A stretch of DNA of 64,000 bases from Lonicera japonica (taxonomy: Eukaryota; Streptophyta; Magnoliopsida; Dipsacales; Caprifoliaceae). The notes under the pieces were generated by a model. That model was not told the origin of the DNA. It did no database searches and saw nothing but the letters and a program-made list of their open reading frames with translations. The stretch covers positions 9,898,501 through 9,962,500 of the forward strand of contig CM038469.1 of the NCBI GenBank assembly GCA_021464415.1. The letters are read 5' to 3'. Position numbers and translations under genes: made by a program. This document shows, piece after piece, positions 12,438-22,592 of this stretch; within the stretch, counting starts at the first letter, position 1; each line of letters begins with the position of its first letter.

Positions 12438-13226
12438 TGATGGGGTAAAAAAATAATTTTACCATTGGCCTACAAAAATAATATTCTACACTTTCTTTAA
12501 ATAAATATTTCTCTCCATTCCTCACTTTTCTTTAAATAAATATTCCACTCCATAATTTTCCTCACTTTTCTTTAAATAAATATTTCACTCCATAATATTC
12601 CTCACTTTTACCAAATTACCTTTTTGCCCTTCATTTTTATCAAATTTACTCTTTTACCATTCTACATTTACCTATAAATACCTCCCCTCATTCATTCATT
12701 CAACACACCAAAACATACACCAAAAACACACAACAAAAACACATCAATCTTCTCATCCAACACCATCATTCTCTTCCAAAATCCATCCATCTCATACAAG
12801 AGATAAAAAGCCACTGGTAATACAAATACAAGCCAATTTAAGAAGAAATAGGAGGACTTATACTTTTTATTTTCATACCCTAAAAAATACCAACAACCCT
12901 TATACACTCTCTCTCCTACACAGTTTATTATTTATTCTGTTGAAATATTTATAATCCTAGTTCTATACTTATAAATAGAATTAGCGAAATTGTAGAGGAA
13001 AAAGTTGATAGCTTGTATCATCATCCAAAGTTGATTGCCTTTGAGCTAATATAAAGCAAGCACACACGAAAGGAGGAGGTACTACTGGACTAGCATAAGC
13101 GCTACCGGGGGAACCTACCTTAATAAAAAATGTCATATGTTCATCATTGCGCCGCATTTATTTTTTATTTACCGATATTCATTTATTGATTGGTTAATTA
13201 TCTATTTCTAGATTTTGACACCATCA
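12438..13226 (+). repeat. 3' LTR (789 bp)
   Basis: TGATGGGG to CACCATCA. It is preceded by the purine-rich aaaggataggggcaat and followed by the TSD tatat. Confidence 0.88.
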
Positions 13227-13829
13227 TATATATTTCCTATTATATATATATATATTTTATTGTTGATATTATGTGTTAGGTTGTGTTAAATATTTACTAA
13301 ACATGTTTAAAATTATTGAATTACTATAGAAACAAATAGAACAATGTCAAAAGTTTCCTAGAATTACATGTATTCACTACCATCACTCTACCACCTACTA
13401 ACTTTATCATTGTTGTAAACTCGGTTCATTATCAATATTAGGTGTACTACTTGAATCATGAAATATCATGCATAACTTAATGTAAATTTAATTTATGTCG
13501 TACAATTTTTGAATATCTAAAAATCTGTTTATATCAAAAATAAACCCGCACCCTCCCGATCCCTTTTATTCTTCCCTTTCATTAGACCCCCCACCAAAAC
13601 TTAAAGTGTAGTAATCAACCCTTAACTTATTCATAAAACTATAGCAATCATTGAAAATATTAGTGAAATGTCAAATCAATTGTATTTTCTATGATTGGTC
13701 AAATCATTGTAACATAGTAGTGTTTTGTCATATTGTGTAACTGTAGCAATGAACGCTTAAGTAGACATTATATAAGTACCATTTCTATCTTTTTTTTATC
13801 TACACTTTTTTCTCTAACTGTTAACAAAA
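13227..13829. other. Flank of the LTR element, no gene seen
   Basis: AT-rich, starting with the second tatat TSD copy and an (AT) run. No coding support. Confidence 0.5.
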
Positions 13830-14261
13830 ATGGCATATTCTAACTCAAACAATAACCCATCTACTAACAATAATATCTTATCAATGAGTAATAAAATTAA
13901 GTTGTGCGTTGCTTGGAAACAAGCAATCCGTGATGGTACTTGGTGTGAGTGAGATAACTCAGGAACATGGGAGCGAATGGCTGCATTTTTTAATGCACAA
14001 GTTAAGAAAGAGAGCTCTTTATGTAAAGATAGGGATGTAACCCTTGATGAACTTGCTCAACTGTGGGCAATGGTTGAACCGGCGATTGCAAAATTTAATT
14101 TATTTTACAATGAGCAGGATAGGCCTACTCCTCATCCAAAATTTATGATAAATTATCCCAACAATAGGGGCAAGTATTCGCAAAATCCTATAGGAAAATT
14201 CACGAGAAAATGGTACAAAGCTTGTATGTTTGGCAATTATATTTTATTCAATTTTAGTTGA
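13830..14261 (+). pseudogene. Degraded ORF of unknown family (SANT/trihelix-like pattern)
   Basis: A frame starts at ATG 13830 (MAYSNSNNNPSTNNNILSMS), is broken by one TGA at about 13950 between CE and DNS, and runs on to 14261. It contains LCVAWKQAIRDGTW, then GTWERMAAFFNAQ and LWAMVEPAIAKFNLFYNE. The spacing of tryptophans and the KF..FY end resemble the Myb/SANT-like companion proteins of PIF/Harbinger elements and some trihelix proteins. That is a pattern impression, not a match I can confirm. A second diverged copy of the same motif lies at 14883-15052, so the ancestral protein or locus was duplicated. No transposase is seen nearby. Confidence 0.35.
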
Positions 14262-14882
14262 TATTTATTTTTACTGCTCCTACAGGAGGAACATTCTGAC
14301 CTCATGTACTTGGTGAAAGAAGGCGTAAAGTTCCCCTACATGACCTTTTAGAGTTTCCTTGTGGGCTCTCTCGGTTTATATTTCGTTTCTACTATGTAAT
14401 GTTTAAGTTAATGTATTTCTATGTTTCATGTGTAATGTTGTTATTTTATGAAGCTTGTAACCACGTGGACTTCTATTGAAGTTTTCTTGTCTAGTTATGT
14501 ATTGAGCTTTTAGTTAATGAAAAAAATTATACGTTGTTTTGTTAATGCATCTTGTTTACTTAAATTTCAAGCACATACAATTTCTCACATGCGAAAATGA
14601 GTCCTTTGATGGATCACTAAAAATATAAGTGATGGACCAGTAGCTGGATTTTTAGGACATGATTTGACCATTCACTGTAAATAGCAGTGCTTGCTAATTC
14701 AGCTATGTTAACATATTCATGTGACTGCCTAGTACAATCACATTAAAAGAAGTGTAATATTTATTATATTATTTTCTTCTATATATATTAGAGGTGTTAG
14801 CTAAATACTAGATCATCTGAAAATGACTTCCATTTCTATTCGACGAGTCCTTTTCCTCTGCGACATTTCCTTAACTTGAAAG

Positions 14883-15052
14883 AATAATTTCATTTGTGCA
14901 ACGCTTGGAATGAGATGACTCATTCTAAAAAATATTACGAGCGGGATAACTCTCAAACTTGGGTCGAATTTGCAACCGGATTCAATTCTTCACTAGTTGG
15001 ACTGAAATCAAAGTTCCATGGGAGAAGAACGCCTTAAGAACTAAAGTCTTTG
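14883..15052 (+). pseudogene. Second diverged copy of the 13.8-kb ORF
   Basis: The frame reading LCNAWNEMTHSKKYYERDNS, QTWVEFATGFNS aligns with LCVAWKQAIRDGTW, DNSGTWERMAAFFNA of the ORF at 13830-14261. It stops at TAA after about 50 residues. It has no start codon of its own and lies in the same orientation, about 0.6 kb downstream. Function unknown. Confidence 0.35.
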
Positions 15053-16384
15053 TGAATGGGTCTCGAAGAATCAGTATTGAAATTTGAGAGGTACTACCGA
15101 GGTATGAAAGTTGCTTTTACAAAAGTGGATGAAGTTAATTCCGATGCAGTAATTAATTCTGCTTCACTTTCATAAATGTCAGTTACTTTTATAGTATAAG
15201 GTTTAATCTTTAGTAACATATTTTTAGAGCAACCAAGCGAAGCAGCTCTATCACTAGAAAAAGGGCGAATCGTTCTTGTAATACTCGTCTTGGCTAGTCC
15301 TGATGAACTAAGTATGACAAGTTTTATAACTACACTACATTTATACATTACATGGAATAAATGGGTATATTATAACTACACTCTCTTTTGACAAGTTTAG
15401 GTTTAAAGTAGTTAGTGAAGACTGAAGGCTGGTTGCATTCAGACAAGCTCACTACATCCATTAAATGAGTCAATTGATGAACATGTCATTTTGATAGGAA
15501 AATTCAACTCGAGTAAGCCTCCAGTGTACAACGGCCTCCATGCACCAACTCAATTCGAATGGGTAACCAATGCATATGGATCATTGTATGGACATGACCC
15601 AAAAGATTTGCTCAATATTTTGTGTCAAACTGCCATATGGAGAGCAATGGCGTTGACCATAGGTATATATTTCAATACAATACTGAAGATATGACAACTA
15701 CTTTAGATGCGCAGTTGCAAATAGAGACCGACTGAAATTAACTTGCGAGAACACTTTCTGAATATGCCAGCTTAAGTTTTATTGTGTCTTTAGCACATAT
15801 TTATGTTTTCTTGTGTTTTTTGTTATAGTCTTTGTCTATTTCGAGCAAACTAAGTTTATATTCGTGTTAAATTTTAATTTTATGTAATGATTTTTCTTAG
15901 TGTGTTATTTATTGAAGTATTTTTTTTATGCTAATGAGAAATGTGTAATGTCATGTTATTTAATGAAGATAAAATACATCAAAATAATGATAAAGTAAAA
16001 AACTTAAATTCAAAACAAATTTAATAAAGCCAAAAGAATGTATTGTGTTTTAAAGATTCAACAAACAAAGTGAAAAACAAAATTGTTTTAAATTTTTAAA
16101 ACAATTTGAAAACATAAAAATTAAATTAAAAGTTCTACAAAATAAGCAAAATATAATAACAACGGAAGCGAAAACAATAAGCAAATTCAAAGATTAAAAA
16201 TAACTATAACTTTAAAAAAGGAAAGCAATTTAAAAATAATAAAAATGATATATCTCATGTTTTTAACATTAAAATAGTAAGAGCAACTCACGTTTTTTAG
16301 GTTCCTCTATCTACCTAAATAAGTTCAAAAGTATCCTATTTATTTAATAAAGTTTTAAAAATACCCTATCTTTAAAAAAAGTTT
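15053..16384. other. Stretch without an identifiable gene
   Basis: Plus-strand codon-like stretches occur at 15070-15170 (including RYYRGMKVAFTKVDEVNSDA) and 15491-15694 (PPVYNGLHAPTQFEWVTNAY). They may be further exons of the degraded 13.8-kb ORF, but I recognise neither. From 15780 on the sequence is AT-rich with no coding support. Confidence 0.35.
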
Positions 16385-16610
16385 TTTTTTTTCAAACTAA
16401 GCCACTTTTTTAAGTTATTAGGTAAACTAAGACACTTTTCAACATATTTGCCAAATTAGCACACTTTTTAAAATAATGATTTGACTTAAAATAGTGATTT
16501 GAATTCAAAATCACTAATTTAAAAAGTGTGCTAATTTGACAAATATATTAAAAAGTGGCTTAATTTGACTAATAATTTTAAAAAGTGGTTTATTTTAGCA
16601 AAAAAATAAA
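16385..16610. mobile_element. Foldback MITE
   Basis: The left arm (ttttcaaactaagccact, then ctaagacacttttcaacat and aaattagcacacttttt) is mirrored on the right by aaaaagtgtgctaattt, aaaaagtggcttaattt and aaaaagtggtttattttag. The loop centre is near the palindromic aatcactat/atagtgattt around 16500. No coding capacity. Confidence 0.65.
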
Positions 16611-17002
16611 AAAAAATGGTCCATGTTTACGCATGACTATTAGTACATCGGAAAAGGGAGAAAAGAAAAAGTGCAAATGAACTCGTAACTATCCGTACGA
16701 CAATAATTGCCTTTTGTTGGTTGTTTTTGAAACCATAACCTTTTTACTCTACATTTATCATTTTCATTTAGTTGGCAAAATGTACATCACATACTACTGA
16801 CGGCGTCGCTATCAGAGGGCAAAAGTCCTGCATATATTAGCAAAACATACGCATACCATATCTCTCTTACAGTCGAGATCATTTGCCTATAATAGGAGCA
16901 AAGACAATGAAGCCTCACAGATATCATAAGACGAGATTATTTGCCGTAATTAAATAAGAGCAAAGTCCAAATAGGTTTACACATCACAAAAGAGAGAATA
17001 AA

Positions 17003-17386
17003 ATGGAGAAGATCATTACAAGCAAGAATCGACATTTTGTGCTAGTTCATAGGTCTTGTCACGGAGCATGGTGTTGGTACAAATTGGTTACGTTGTTGAA
17101 AGCTGAGGGTCATAGAGTAATGGTCATGGACCTTGCTGCGTTGGGTATTAACCCGAAGCAAGTCGATGACCTTAATGATGTCGACAACTATATGGAGCCA
17201 TTGATGGAGTTCATGGCTGGCCTACCTGCGGAGGAGCAGGTGGTTTTGGCATGCCATAGCATGGGCGGTGTTGCTATTGATGTCGCCATGGAAATTTTTT
17301 CAAACAAAATAGCTGTGGGGGTTTTTGTTACTGCCTTTATGCCAGGTCCAAAGTTACCTATGACTCAAATTGGTCATGTAACGTAG
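17003..17386 (+). pseudogene. Methylesterase (MES, alpha/beta-hydrolase) 5' fragment
   Basis: The product is 127 residues. Family members (SABP2/MES type, which demethylate methyl salicylate, methyl jasmonate or methyl-IAA in the cytosol) are about 260 residues, so only the N-terminal half is here. Visible landmarks are FVLVHRSCHGAWCWYKLVTL (oxyanion-hole region, residues 12-31), DLAALGINPKQVDDLNDVDN, the nucleophile elbow CHSMGG with Ser86, and AVGVFVTAFMPGPKLP. Family members usually have HGxCHG and GHSxGG. Here the first G is R17 and the elbow G is C84. The catalytic Ser is kept, but the Asp and His lie in the missing half. A stop follows at 17384-17386; a GTAACG just before it could be a decayed splice donor. 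The gene is plausibly cut by the CACTA element to its right. Confidence 0.7.
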
Positions 17387-17744
17387 TCTACAACTAAAAT
17401 GTTTAAAATACCCTCCAACTGTGGTATATACATTAACATTTTTTTATTTATATCTCTTTGTTAATGCATTATAATAACTGAAAGAAGAGGACTGAACCCA
17501 CAATTTTAATTATCACTTTATTTTAAAATCAAAATATTAGTTTGAGACAAGGGAGCTCATTTCAACTATTGATCTAAAGTTTATAAACTCGAGAGTTCGT
17601 TACTCTTCTGGCACTACATCCATTCAATTCTCCATTTCCGCCTACAATTTGACATGAAATTTATATATATATACACATTAGTGAAAATTTTATTTTAAGA
17701 ATATTAATGAATTCTAATAAATTCATGTAATAGTTATTACTTAC
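17387..17744. other. Junction region between methylesterase fragment and CACTA C
   Basis: The left terminus of CACTA C should lie here or further left. I searched for cactacaagaaa preceded by tct and did not find it. The cactacatcc at about 17603 lacks the expected TSD. Confidence 0.4.
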
Positions 17745-18654
17745 AATAACAGCTTGTGTCTCTGGATTTATAGGGCCACCATTTTTAGGAGTGCGTGTTC
17801 TTCTAAACACGTTAATTCGATTAGTATCCTCTCCTGCTTCCTCCATCTAATATTTTATAAAAGTAACATTATTATAATTCAACAATATGAGAGTAACGTA
17901 ACTCATGATCTATAATAAAACTTACATCTGCTCTAATCTGAGCATGTGGCGTTCTCCCAGTTCTGTGATTTAGATCTTGATATTGGTGATTTTTTTTTAT
18001 TTTGAGCCGAAGTAACCTACAAAATCCTCGAGGTTAATTTACAAATTTTACATCTTAATAATTTAATGTAACTATCACGCAAATTTATTAGATACCTGTT
18101 GATTCTCAGTCCCCCAATAGGCAACAAGTGTCTCCCACTGATCTTGAACTACCCTAGGCGGCTTATTGTTTAAGCGTTGTTCATCGGTTTCCCAAATGTT
18201 GTAATACTGTGTTTTCACTTGACTTTTCCATTTTCTCCAAATATCACCGACATTTTTTAAGCAATTTTCTCTATACTCTGGAGGAGCATTCGTATTATCC
18301 TATAAATAAAATTCAATTTAATCATTACTAAATGACTATATTACAATATATTAAACAACTATAATAGAATATAAATTAACGAATTTAAGCATAGGATACT
18401 TACTTCCACCTCTTTCCATATATAATCCAATATATCTTGGGGCACATCTTTCCACTACTCATATATTAATGGAACTTGCTCCCCATTTCGAGCTATTATC
18501 CCAAGATGTGTTTTAAGATGATGTTGATTAGGACCATATGCCAGCATATATTGATTAAACTCTAGGTGCAACTTTTGACCAGTGCCCCAAGTGTTTATTC
18601 CCTTTGCCACGCCTTTACCTCGTCGAGTAGAAGAAGATCCATTAGTAGAAGTAC
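17745..18654 (-). pseudogene. TNPA-like Transposase_24 (Ptta/En/Spm) gene, partial and broken
   Basis: Exon blocks with GT-AG borders can be read at 18654-18404, 18299-18096, 18016-17926 and 17846-17745. Exon 1 shows a basic TRRGKGVAKG stretch, then NTWGTGQKLHLEFNQYM and GEQVPLIYE-stop-WKDVP. A TAG at 18455-18457 breaks it in frame. The second block (DNTNAPPEYRENCLKNVGDI; RVVQDQWETLVAYWGTENQQ) matches the W..L..YW core of the plant Transposase_24 family. The third has HRTGRTPHAQIRAD and the fourth RRTRTPKNGGPINPETQAVI. In En/Spm-type elements this protein binds subterminal repeats and assists the TNPD transposase. No TNPD gene is visible. The N-terminal exon lies right of 18654 or is lost, and the C-terminal part is not found. 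Confidence 0.65.
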
Positions 18655-18909
18655 CTGTGATTTAAGAAAGGCCAAATGCAGCAAAATAAGCTTATTAGAA
18701 AAAATCAAATCACTCGTAAATATAACACCAAACTCAACAACAAAAAAGAGTATAAACAATACCAAATGCAATCCCAATGCAATCCGTAAATGTGTAAAAA
18801 AAGTATGTAAAAAATTATAAATGAAGTCCTAAAATGATCCCTAAATGTTTAACGAAGTGTGTAACATTAACAGTCCCAACTAAAACGACGTCGTATTATT
18901 GCTTATAAA

Positions 18910-19110
18910 TATATATTTTTGGTAACGGCTTCCTAAGCCGCGGTAAATAAAGATATTTGTCGCAGTTATATGTTTACTGTTACAAATAACTCTTTATTTG
19001 TAACGGGAACTTAACTAGCCGTGACAAATAATTTTATTTATGACGGGACCAAAACTCGTGACAAAAAAATACATTTAGTAATAGTTTTCGAGCCATCACA
19101 AAAATATTCA
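18910..19110. repeat. Subterminal repeats of CACTA C
   Basis: Inverted short motifs with a central CG: gtaacggc...gccgcggtaaat, ttgtaacggg...ccgtgacaaat, gacgggacc...ctcgtgacaa. They cluster within about 230 bp of the terminus, as expected for TNPA-binding sites. Confidence 0.55.
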
Positions 19111-19137
19111 TCACGAAAGACCATTTTTCTTGTAGTG

Positions 19138-19528
19138 TCTAATGCAATAAATTCAGATTCCATAGTGGATCTGGCAATCACAATTTGTTTTGAGGATTTT
19201 CACGAGTGCGCTCAAATAGCTGCTAGTGGATTTGCAGTCTTTTTCATTAGATATCCAATTTGCATTACTGTATCCTTCAAGTACAACTAGATATCTAGTA
19301 TAGTGCAGTCCATAACTACGAGTAAATCGTAGGTACTTTAGTACTCTAACAATTGCTTTCCAATGATCAGCTCCAAGATTACTAGAATATCTGCTCAGTT
19401 TACTGACCGCATATGCTATGTCTGGTCTTGTACAACTCATTAGACTGCCCATCACTCTTGAGTATTCTACTTGAGAAACACTCTCTCCTTTATTCTTGGA
19501 TGAATGTAAAGTTAGGTCTATGGGTGTT
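19138..19528 (-). pseudogene. Copia RNase H fragment, continuation of the element at 30.0-34.3 kb
   Basis: Read from 19528 downwards, the frame gives [20 protein letters not shown], then [32 protein letters not shown] and [15 protein letters not shown], then [13 protein letters not shown] up to the border at 19141. These are the conserved links of the Ty1/copia RT-RNase H region. Two stops and a frame change are present near 19210-19240. After removal of CACTA A and one TSD copy (gtt), the reading frame runs directly on from the RT segment ending at 30017. This shows that the two pieces are one element, split by transposition. It is cut again at 19137 by CACTA C, and the remaining RNase H and the other LTR are not found. 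Confidence 0.85.
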
Positions 19529-19542
19529 CACTACACCAAAAT

Positions 19543-19925
19543 ACCTGGATTATCACGGTTTTAAATCGTGACAATAGGCCTTTGTCACGGCTAAAAACCG
19601 TGACATTTTAAGCGGTGACAAAGAACATTATCAAGATATTATCACGGTTCAATAAAGGGATGTGGTGCACGTTAATGGTAGATATTGTCCCGATTTTGAA
19701 CCGACACAAGATTAAATAGTTGTCACGGTTCTAAACCGACACAAGACGAAAAAATATGGATACATTGTCATATACTTGTCACGGTTTGAAACCGTAACAA
19801 ATAGAATTTTAAACAGTAAAAAGCTACATAAAGTGGCCTTTTCCCATTGTATTTGTCACGTTTCTTAACCGATACAAGGATTTTATTCTCACATTCGTTG
19901 TCACGGTTACAGACTGTGACAATTT
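19543..19925. repeat. Left subterminal repeats of CACTA A
   Basis: Repeated inverted units such as tatcacggttttaaatcgtgac, ttgtcacggttctaaaccg, ttgtcacggtttgaaaccgtaac and ttgtcacggttacagactgtgac. At least six units occur within 400 bp of the terminus. Confidence 0.8.
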
Positions 19926-21213
19926 GTATTAATTATTTTTAAAAAAATATTTTGCAAAAAACAAAAATCTCAAAAATATTATAATATTTACTTATAATTA
20001 CAATCTCAAAAATCAAGAAACACACACTAATTCAATTCTCATTGCAATTACATTCTCAAAAATCAAGAAATACAAACTAATTCAATTCTCATTACCATTA
20101 CAATCCCAAAAAATTACAAGAAATACACTAATTCAATTATCATTAAATTATAATCCCAAATATAAAGTTCTTATGTACTTTCTATGAGTATCATTACTCA
20201 ACGCCCTAATTGCTGGGAAGTGATGGTATTATTTCTAAACATTTTCACATATAATCATAGGTAATAACACTAACACCTTTCCTTTTGGTGTATTTCTGTT
20301 GTGTTGGGATTGGTTGGTTAGTAATTTTACAAATTTTCTTGATCTCAAATTATCAACGTATATCGAGGTTTACTTGGAGAGATGGTCCAAAGGCCAATAA
20401 AAGCGATGCAACCGAATTTTGGAGTCCTCGATGACCATAGCTAATAAATCATTTTCCAGGTTCCATTTAGCAATTTTAGTCTGCAAAATGAGGGGTATAT
20501 TCGATAAGAAGCAAAAACAAAGGAAAGAACAAAGGGCAAATACGAAAGATGCGATATAAGTAAATATAAATATACCTAAGAAATGATTGATTTGTAAAAT
20601 TGAAGCTGAAATGGAAGGACCTGCTGAGATTAATTATTCATCACTTTCCATTGTTCTATAAGCTTAACAAAAGTTTACTTGTTAGCTATCAAACACTAAC
20701 CAACCCAGCAATTATATCAAAATCAGCCTAATACACAATACATAATTAATACACACAACAATTAACTGATCGCATAATGAGTTCACACATCTTTTAATTA
20801 ACAATTAAATACACATTATGTTGCACAAAAGTTTGGACTCTGCCAATTACAGAGTCCAAATTTTTTCTTGAAACCTTTTTATGATGCACAAAATTATGAT
20901 TTCCTATCATAATCTAAACAAAAATTATGATGTAGAATCTATAACTCCCTGCATGGACATAGTCAAGTTTAACATCAACTTATTTAGTTCTCTGCTGGTT
21001 GGTCACCATTTCCGGTACTGCAAATGGATGATGTCATGCGTACCTTGCTAATTACACTGGATATATATAAGAACAACCAATGAGAATGTCTTTAAATAAC
21101 AGAATAAGAAACATACCTGGATTAAAAGGTGTAAAAGAAAAGAATTCATGGAATAGCCTACCTGAGAAAATAAGTGAAAAACTAACAGTGTCTTTTCATA
21201 GAATATCATTAGA
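19926..21213. other. Interior of CACTA A, left of the nested element, no gene
   Basis: AT-rich. A near-duplicate short segment (caatctcaaaaatcaagaaa, three versions at 20005-20125) is the only structure seen. No supported ORF. It ends with aga (21211-21213), the TSD of CACTA B. Confidence 0.55.
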
Positions 21214-21232
21214 CACTACAAGAAACATAACC

Positions 21233-21535
21233 TTTGCCGGCGCGTTACCCTAAACGCGTCGGGAAAGATCATATATGCAGACGGGTTTCAATCACACGCG
21301 TCGGTATAGTCGTGGGTCGTCTAATCATATCTAGCACTTTTCCCGGCGCGTTTAAACGCGTCATTAAAAGTCATATATATTATTTGTGGCGCGTTTATCT
21401 CAACGCGTCATTATAGAGTGAAAATATTGCTGGCGATAATTTTGAGTACTTTTACCGGCGCGTTACAACGCGTCGTTAAAGGTCATATTAACTTTTCCCG
21501 GCGCGTTTGTCCAAACGCGTCGTTATAGAGTCGAA
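21233..21535. repeat. Left subterminal array of CACTA B
   Basis: Six or more units of the form ggcgcgtt(n)aacgcgtc: ccggcgcgttaccctaaacg, ggcgcgtttaaacgcgtc, ggcgcgtttatctcaacgcg, ggcgcgttacaacgcgtcg, ggcgcgtttgtccaaacgcg. They are CpG-dense in an otherwise AT-rich window. Confidence 0.85.
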
Positions 21536-21599
21536 AAAAATGGCGCCTGCCTCCCCGCCTTCTTTTTCTTCGCGGAAATAATAATTTTTGTTAAAAAAT

Positions 21600-21860
21600 A
21601 AAATAAAATAAAAGATCCAACTCTCCCTCTCTCACAACATCCATCCGATTCCCATCTACCCCTCTCTCTCACACAACACCCATCGCTCGCTCTCGCAGAA
21701 CATCCATCGCTCTCTCTCTCACACAACACCCATCCCTACCACTCCACTCAACAATCCAAATCCCCCAATTCCAAATCCCTAAATCGTGGTTGTTTGTTAC
21801 GGATCGAAGCCTCGTCTTCTGTACTTCTGCACTCCGATCCTCCTCTGATCCTCCTCCAAG
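21600..21860 (+). promoter_or_regulatory. Putative 5' non-coding exon/promoter of the CACTA B gene
   Basis: A CT-rich leader (repeated ctctctcacacaacaccc units at 21623-21733) ends at ctcctccaag|gtaacac, a good splice donor at 21860. The first coding exon starts after a tatgcag acceptor at 23997, so this could be exon 1 with a 2.1-kb intron. It is inferred from signals only. Confidence 0.35.
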
Positions 21861-22168
21861 GTAACACATCTATATGCCTCTGTTTCTCTACATTTATATT
21901 GTTTGATCTTCTCTACATTTATATTGTTTGTTTTACCTTTGATTGATAAATGGATCAAAAAGCTTTGTAATGGGTGTAGATTCAGATGTACTTTTTGGAG
22001 TTAGATTAGAAAAAGTGCGAGAATTGCATCGCAGGACACTTCAGAGGGTGCGTGCGTTTTGTGAGTCTCATCTTGGAAAAAAACAGTGCGAGTTGCAACT
22101 TGCAAGAGTGTTCTTGGGAGAGTGTAGGGTGTCGGTCCCATTGTGAGATGATGTGATATTTTGAACTT

Positions 22169-22169
<1 letters not shown>

Positions 22170-22215
<46 letters not shown>
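22170..22215. repeat. Poly(T) run of 46
   Basis: Uninterrupted T run, probably in the first intron of the CACTA B gene. The exact length may be unreliable in assembly. Confidence 0.85.
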
Positions 22216-22218
<3 letters not shown>

Positions 22219-22516
22219 GGAGCGAAAGTGAAAATTTGACAGTGAGTCTGAAGCCCTTCCTGGAGCTGCTCCAATATACAATTTATTAATCTCCGAAATT
22301 GTTGTGTATCTAGACCAAAACAAATTAGGTAAAGAGTTTCATTTCTCTTTTAGCTGAGAGCCTGAGACTGAAATATGTTTATATATATATCTATGAAATT
22401 ATACATCCATGGGAGGAAAGATATTTCTCAATTCTCAATTAATGCCTTTATAAGCTATTTTTTAAAACTTACATAGATATAAACAGATCTAATTTTCGTG
22501 TCTGTAATTAATTTTT

Positions 22517-22592
22517 GAGACTGAATATTGTCAGAAACAAACATGGAATCTTTGAGACTGAATATTGTCAGAAACAAACATGGAATCTTTGA
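22517..22592. repeat. Direct duplication (~40-bp unit)
   Basis: The unit gagactgaatattgtcaga plus aacaaacatggaatcttt occurs twice in tandem with no visible difference, which suggests a recent duplication. Confidence 0.8.

Larger units (their letters stand above)
8518..13226 (+). mobile_element. Complete non-autonomous LTR retrotransposon with an antisense LOB-domain gene
   Basis: The element has two LTRs that start TGATGGGGTAAAA and end TTTTGACACCATCA, a PBS-like sequence straight after the 5' LTR, a purine-rich tract (aaggataggggcaa) straight before the 3' LTR, and a 5-bp TSD (tatat). The internal region is only about 2.5 kb and shows no gag, protease, RT, RNase H or integrase, so it needs enzymes from another element. 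In place of its own genes it carries a LOB-domain gene on the opposite strand. The 5' LTR is longer because a 558-bp element sits inside it. Confidence 0.88.
17745..19137 (-). mobile_element. CACTA transposon C, right part (left end not found)
   Basis: The right terminus reads ccatttttcttgtagtg and ends at 19137, the inverted form of CACTACAAGAAAAATGG. The following tct (19138-19140) would be one copy of the 3-bp TSD. Inside the end are inverted-type subterminal repeats at 18915-19110 (gtaacggcttcctaagccg, gtaacgggaacttaactagccgtgac). A minus-strand Transposase_24 gene fills 17745-18654. It sits in the RNase H region of the copia element. Confidence 0.65.

Noticed and set aside
17600..17612. 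cactacatcc as the left end of CACTA C
   Set aside because: The preceding bases are tgg, not the tct that follows the right end, and the sequence after it does not match the inverted right terminus.
21943..22146. 67-residue plus-strand ORF in CACTA B
   Set aside because: It lies upstream of the first coding exon, in a probable intron, and shows no similarity to transposon proteins.
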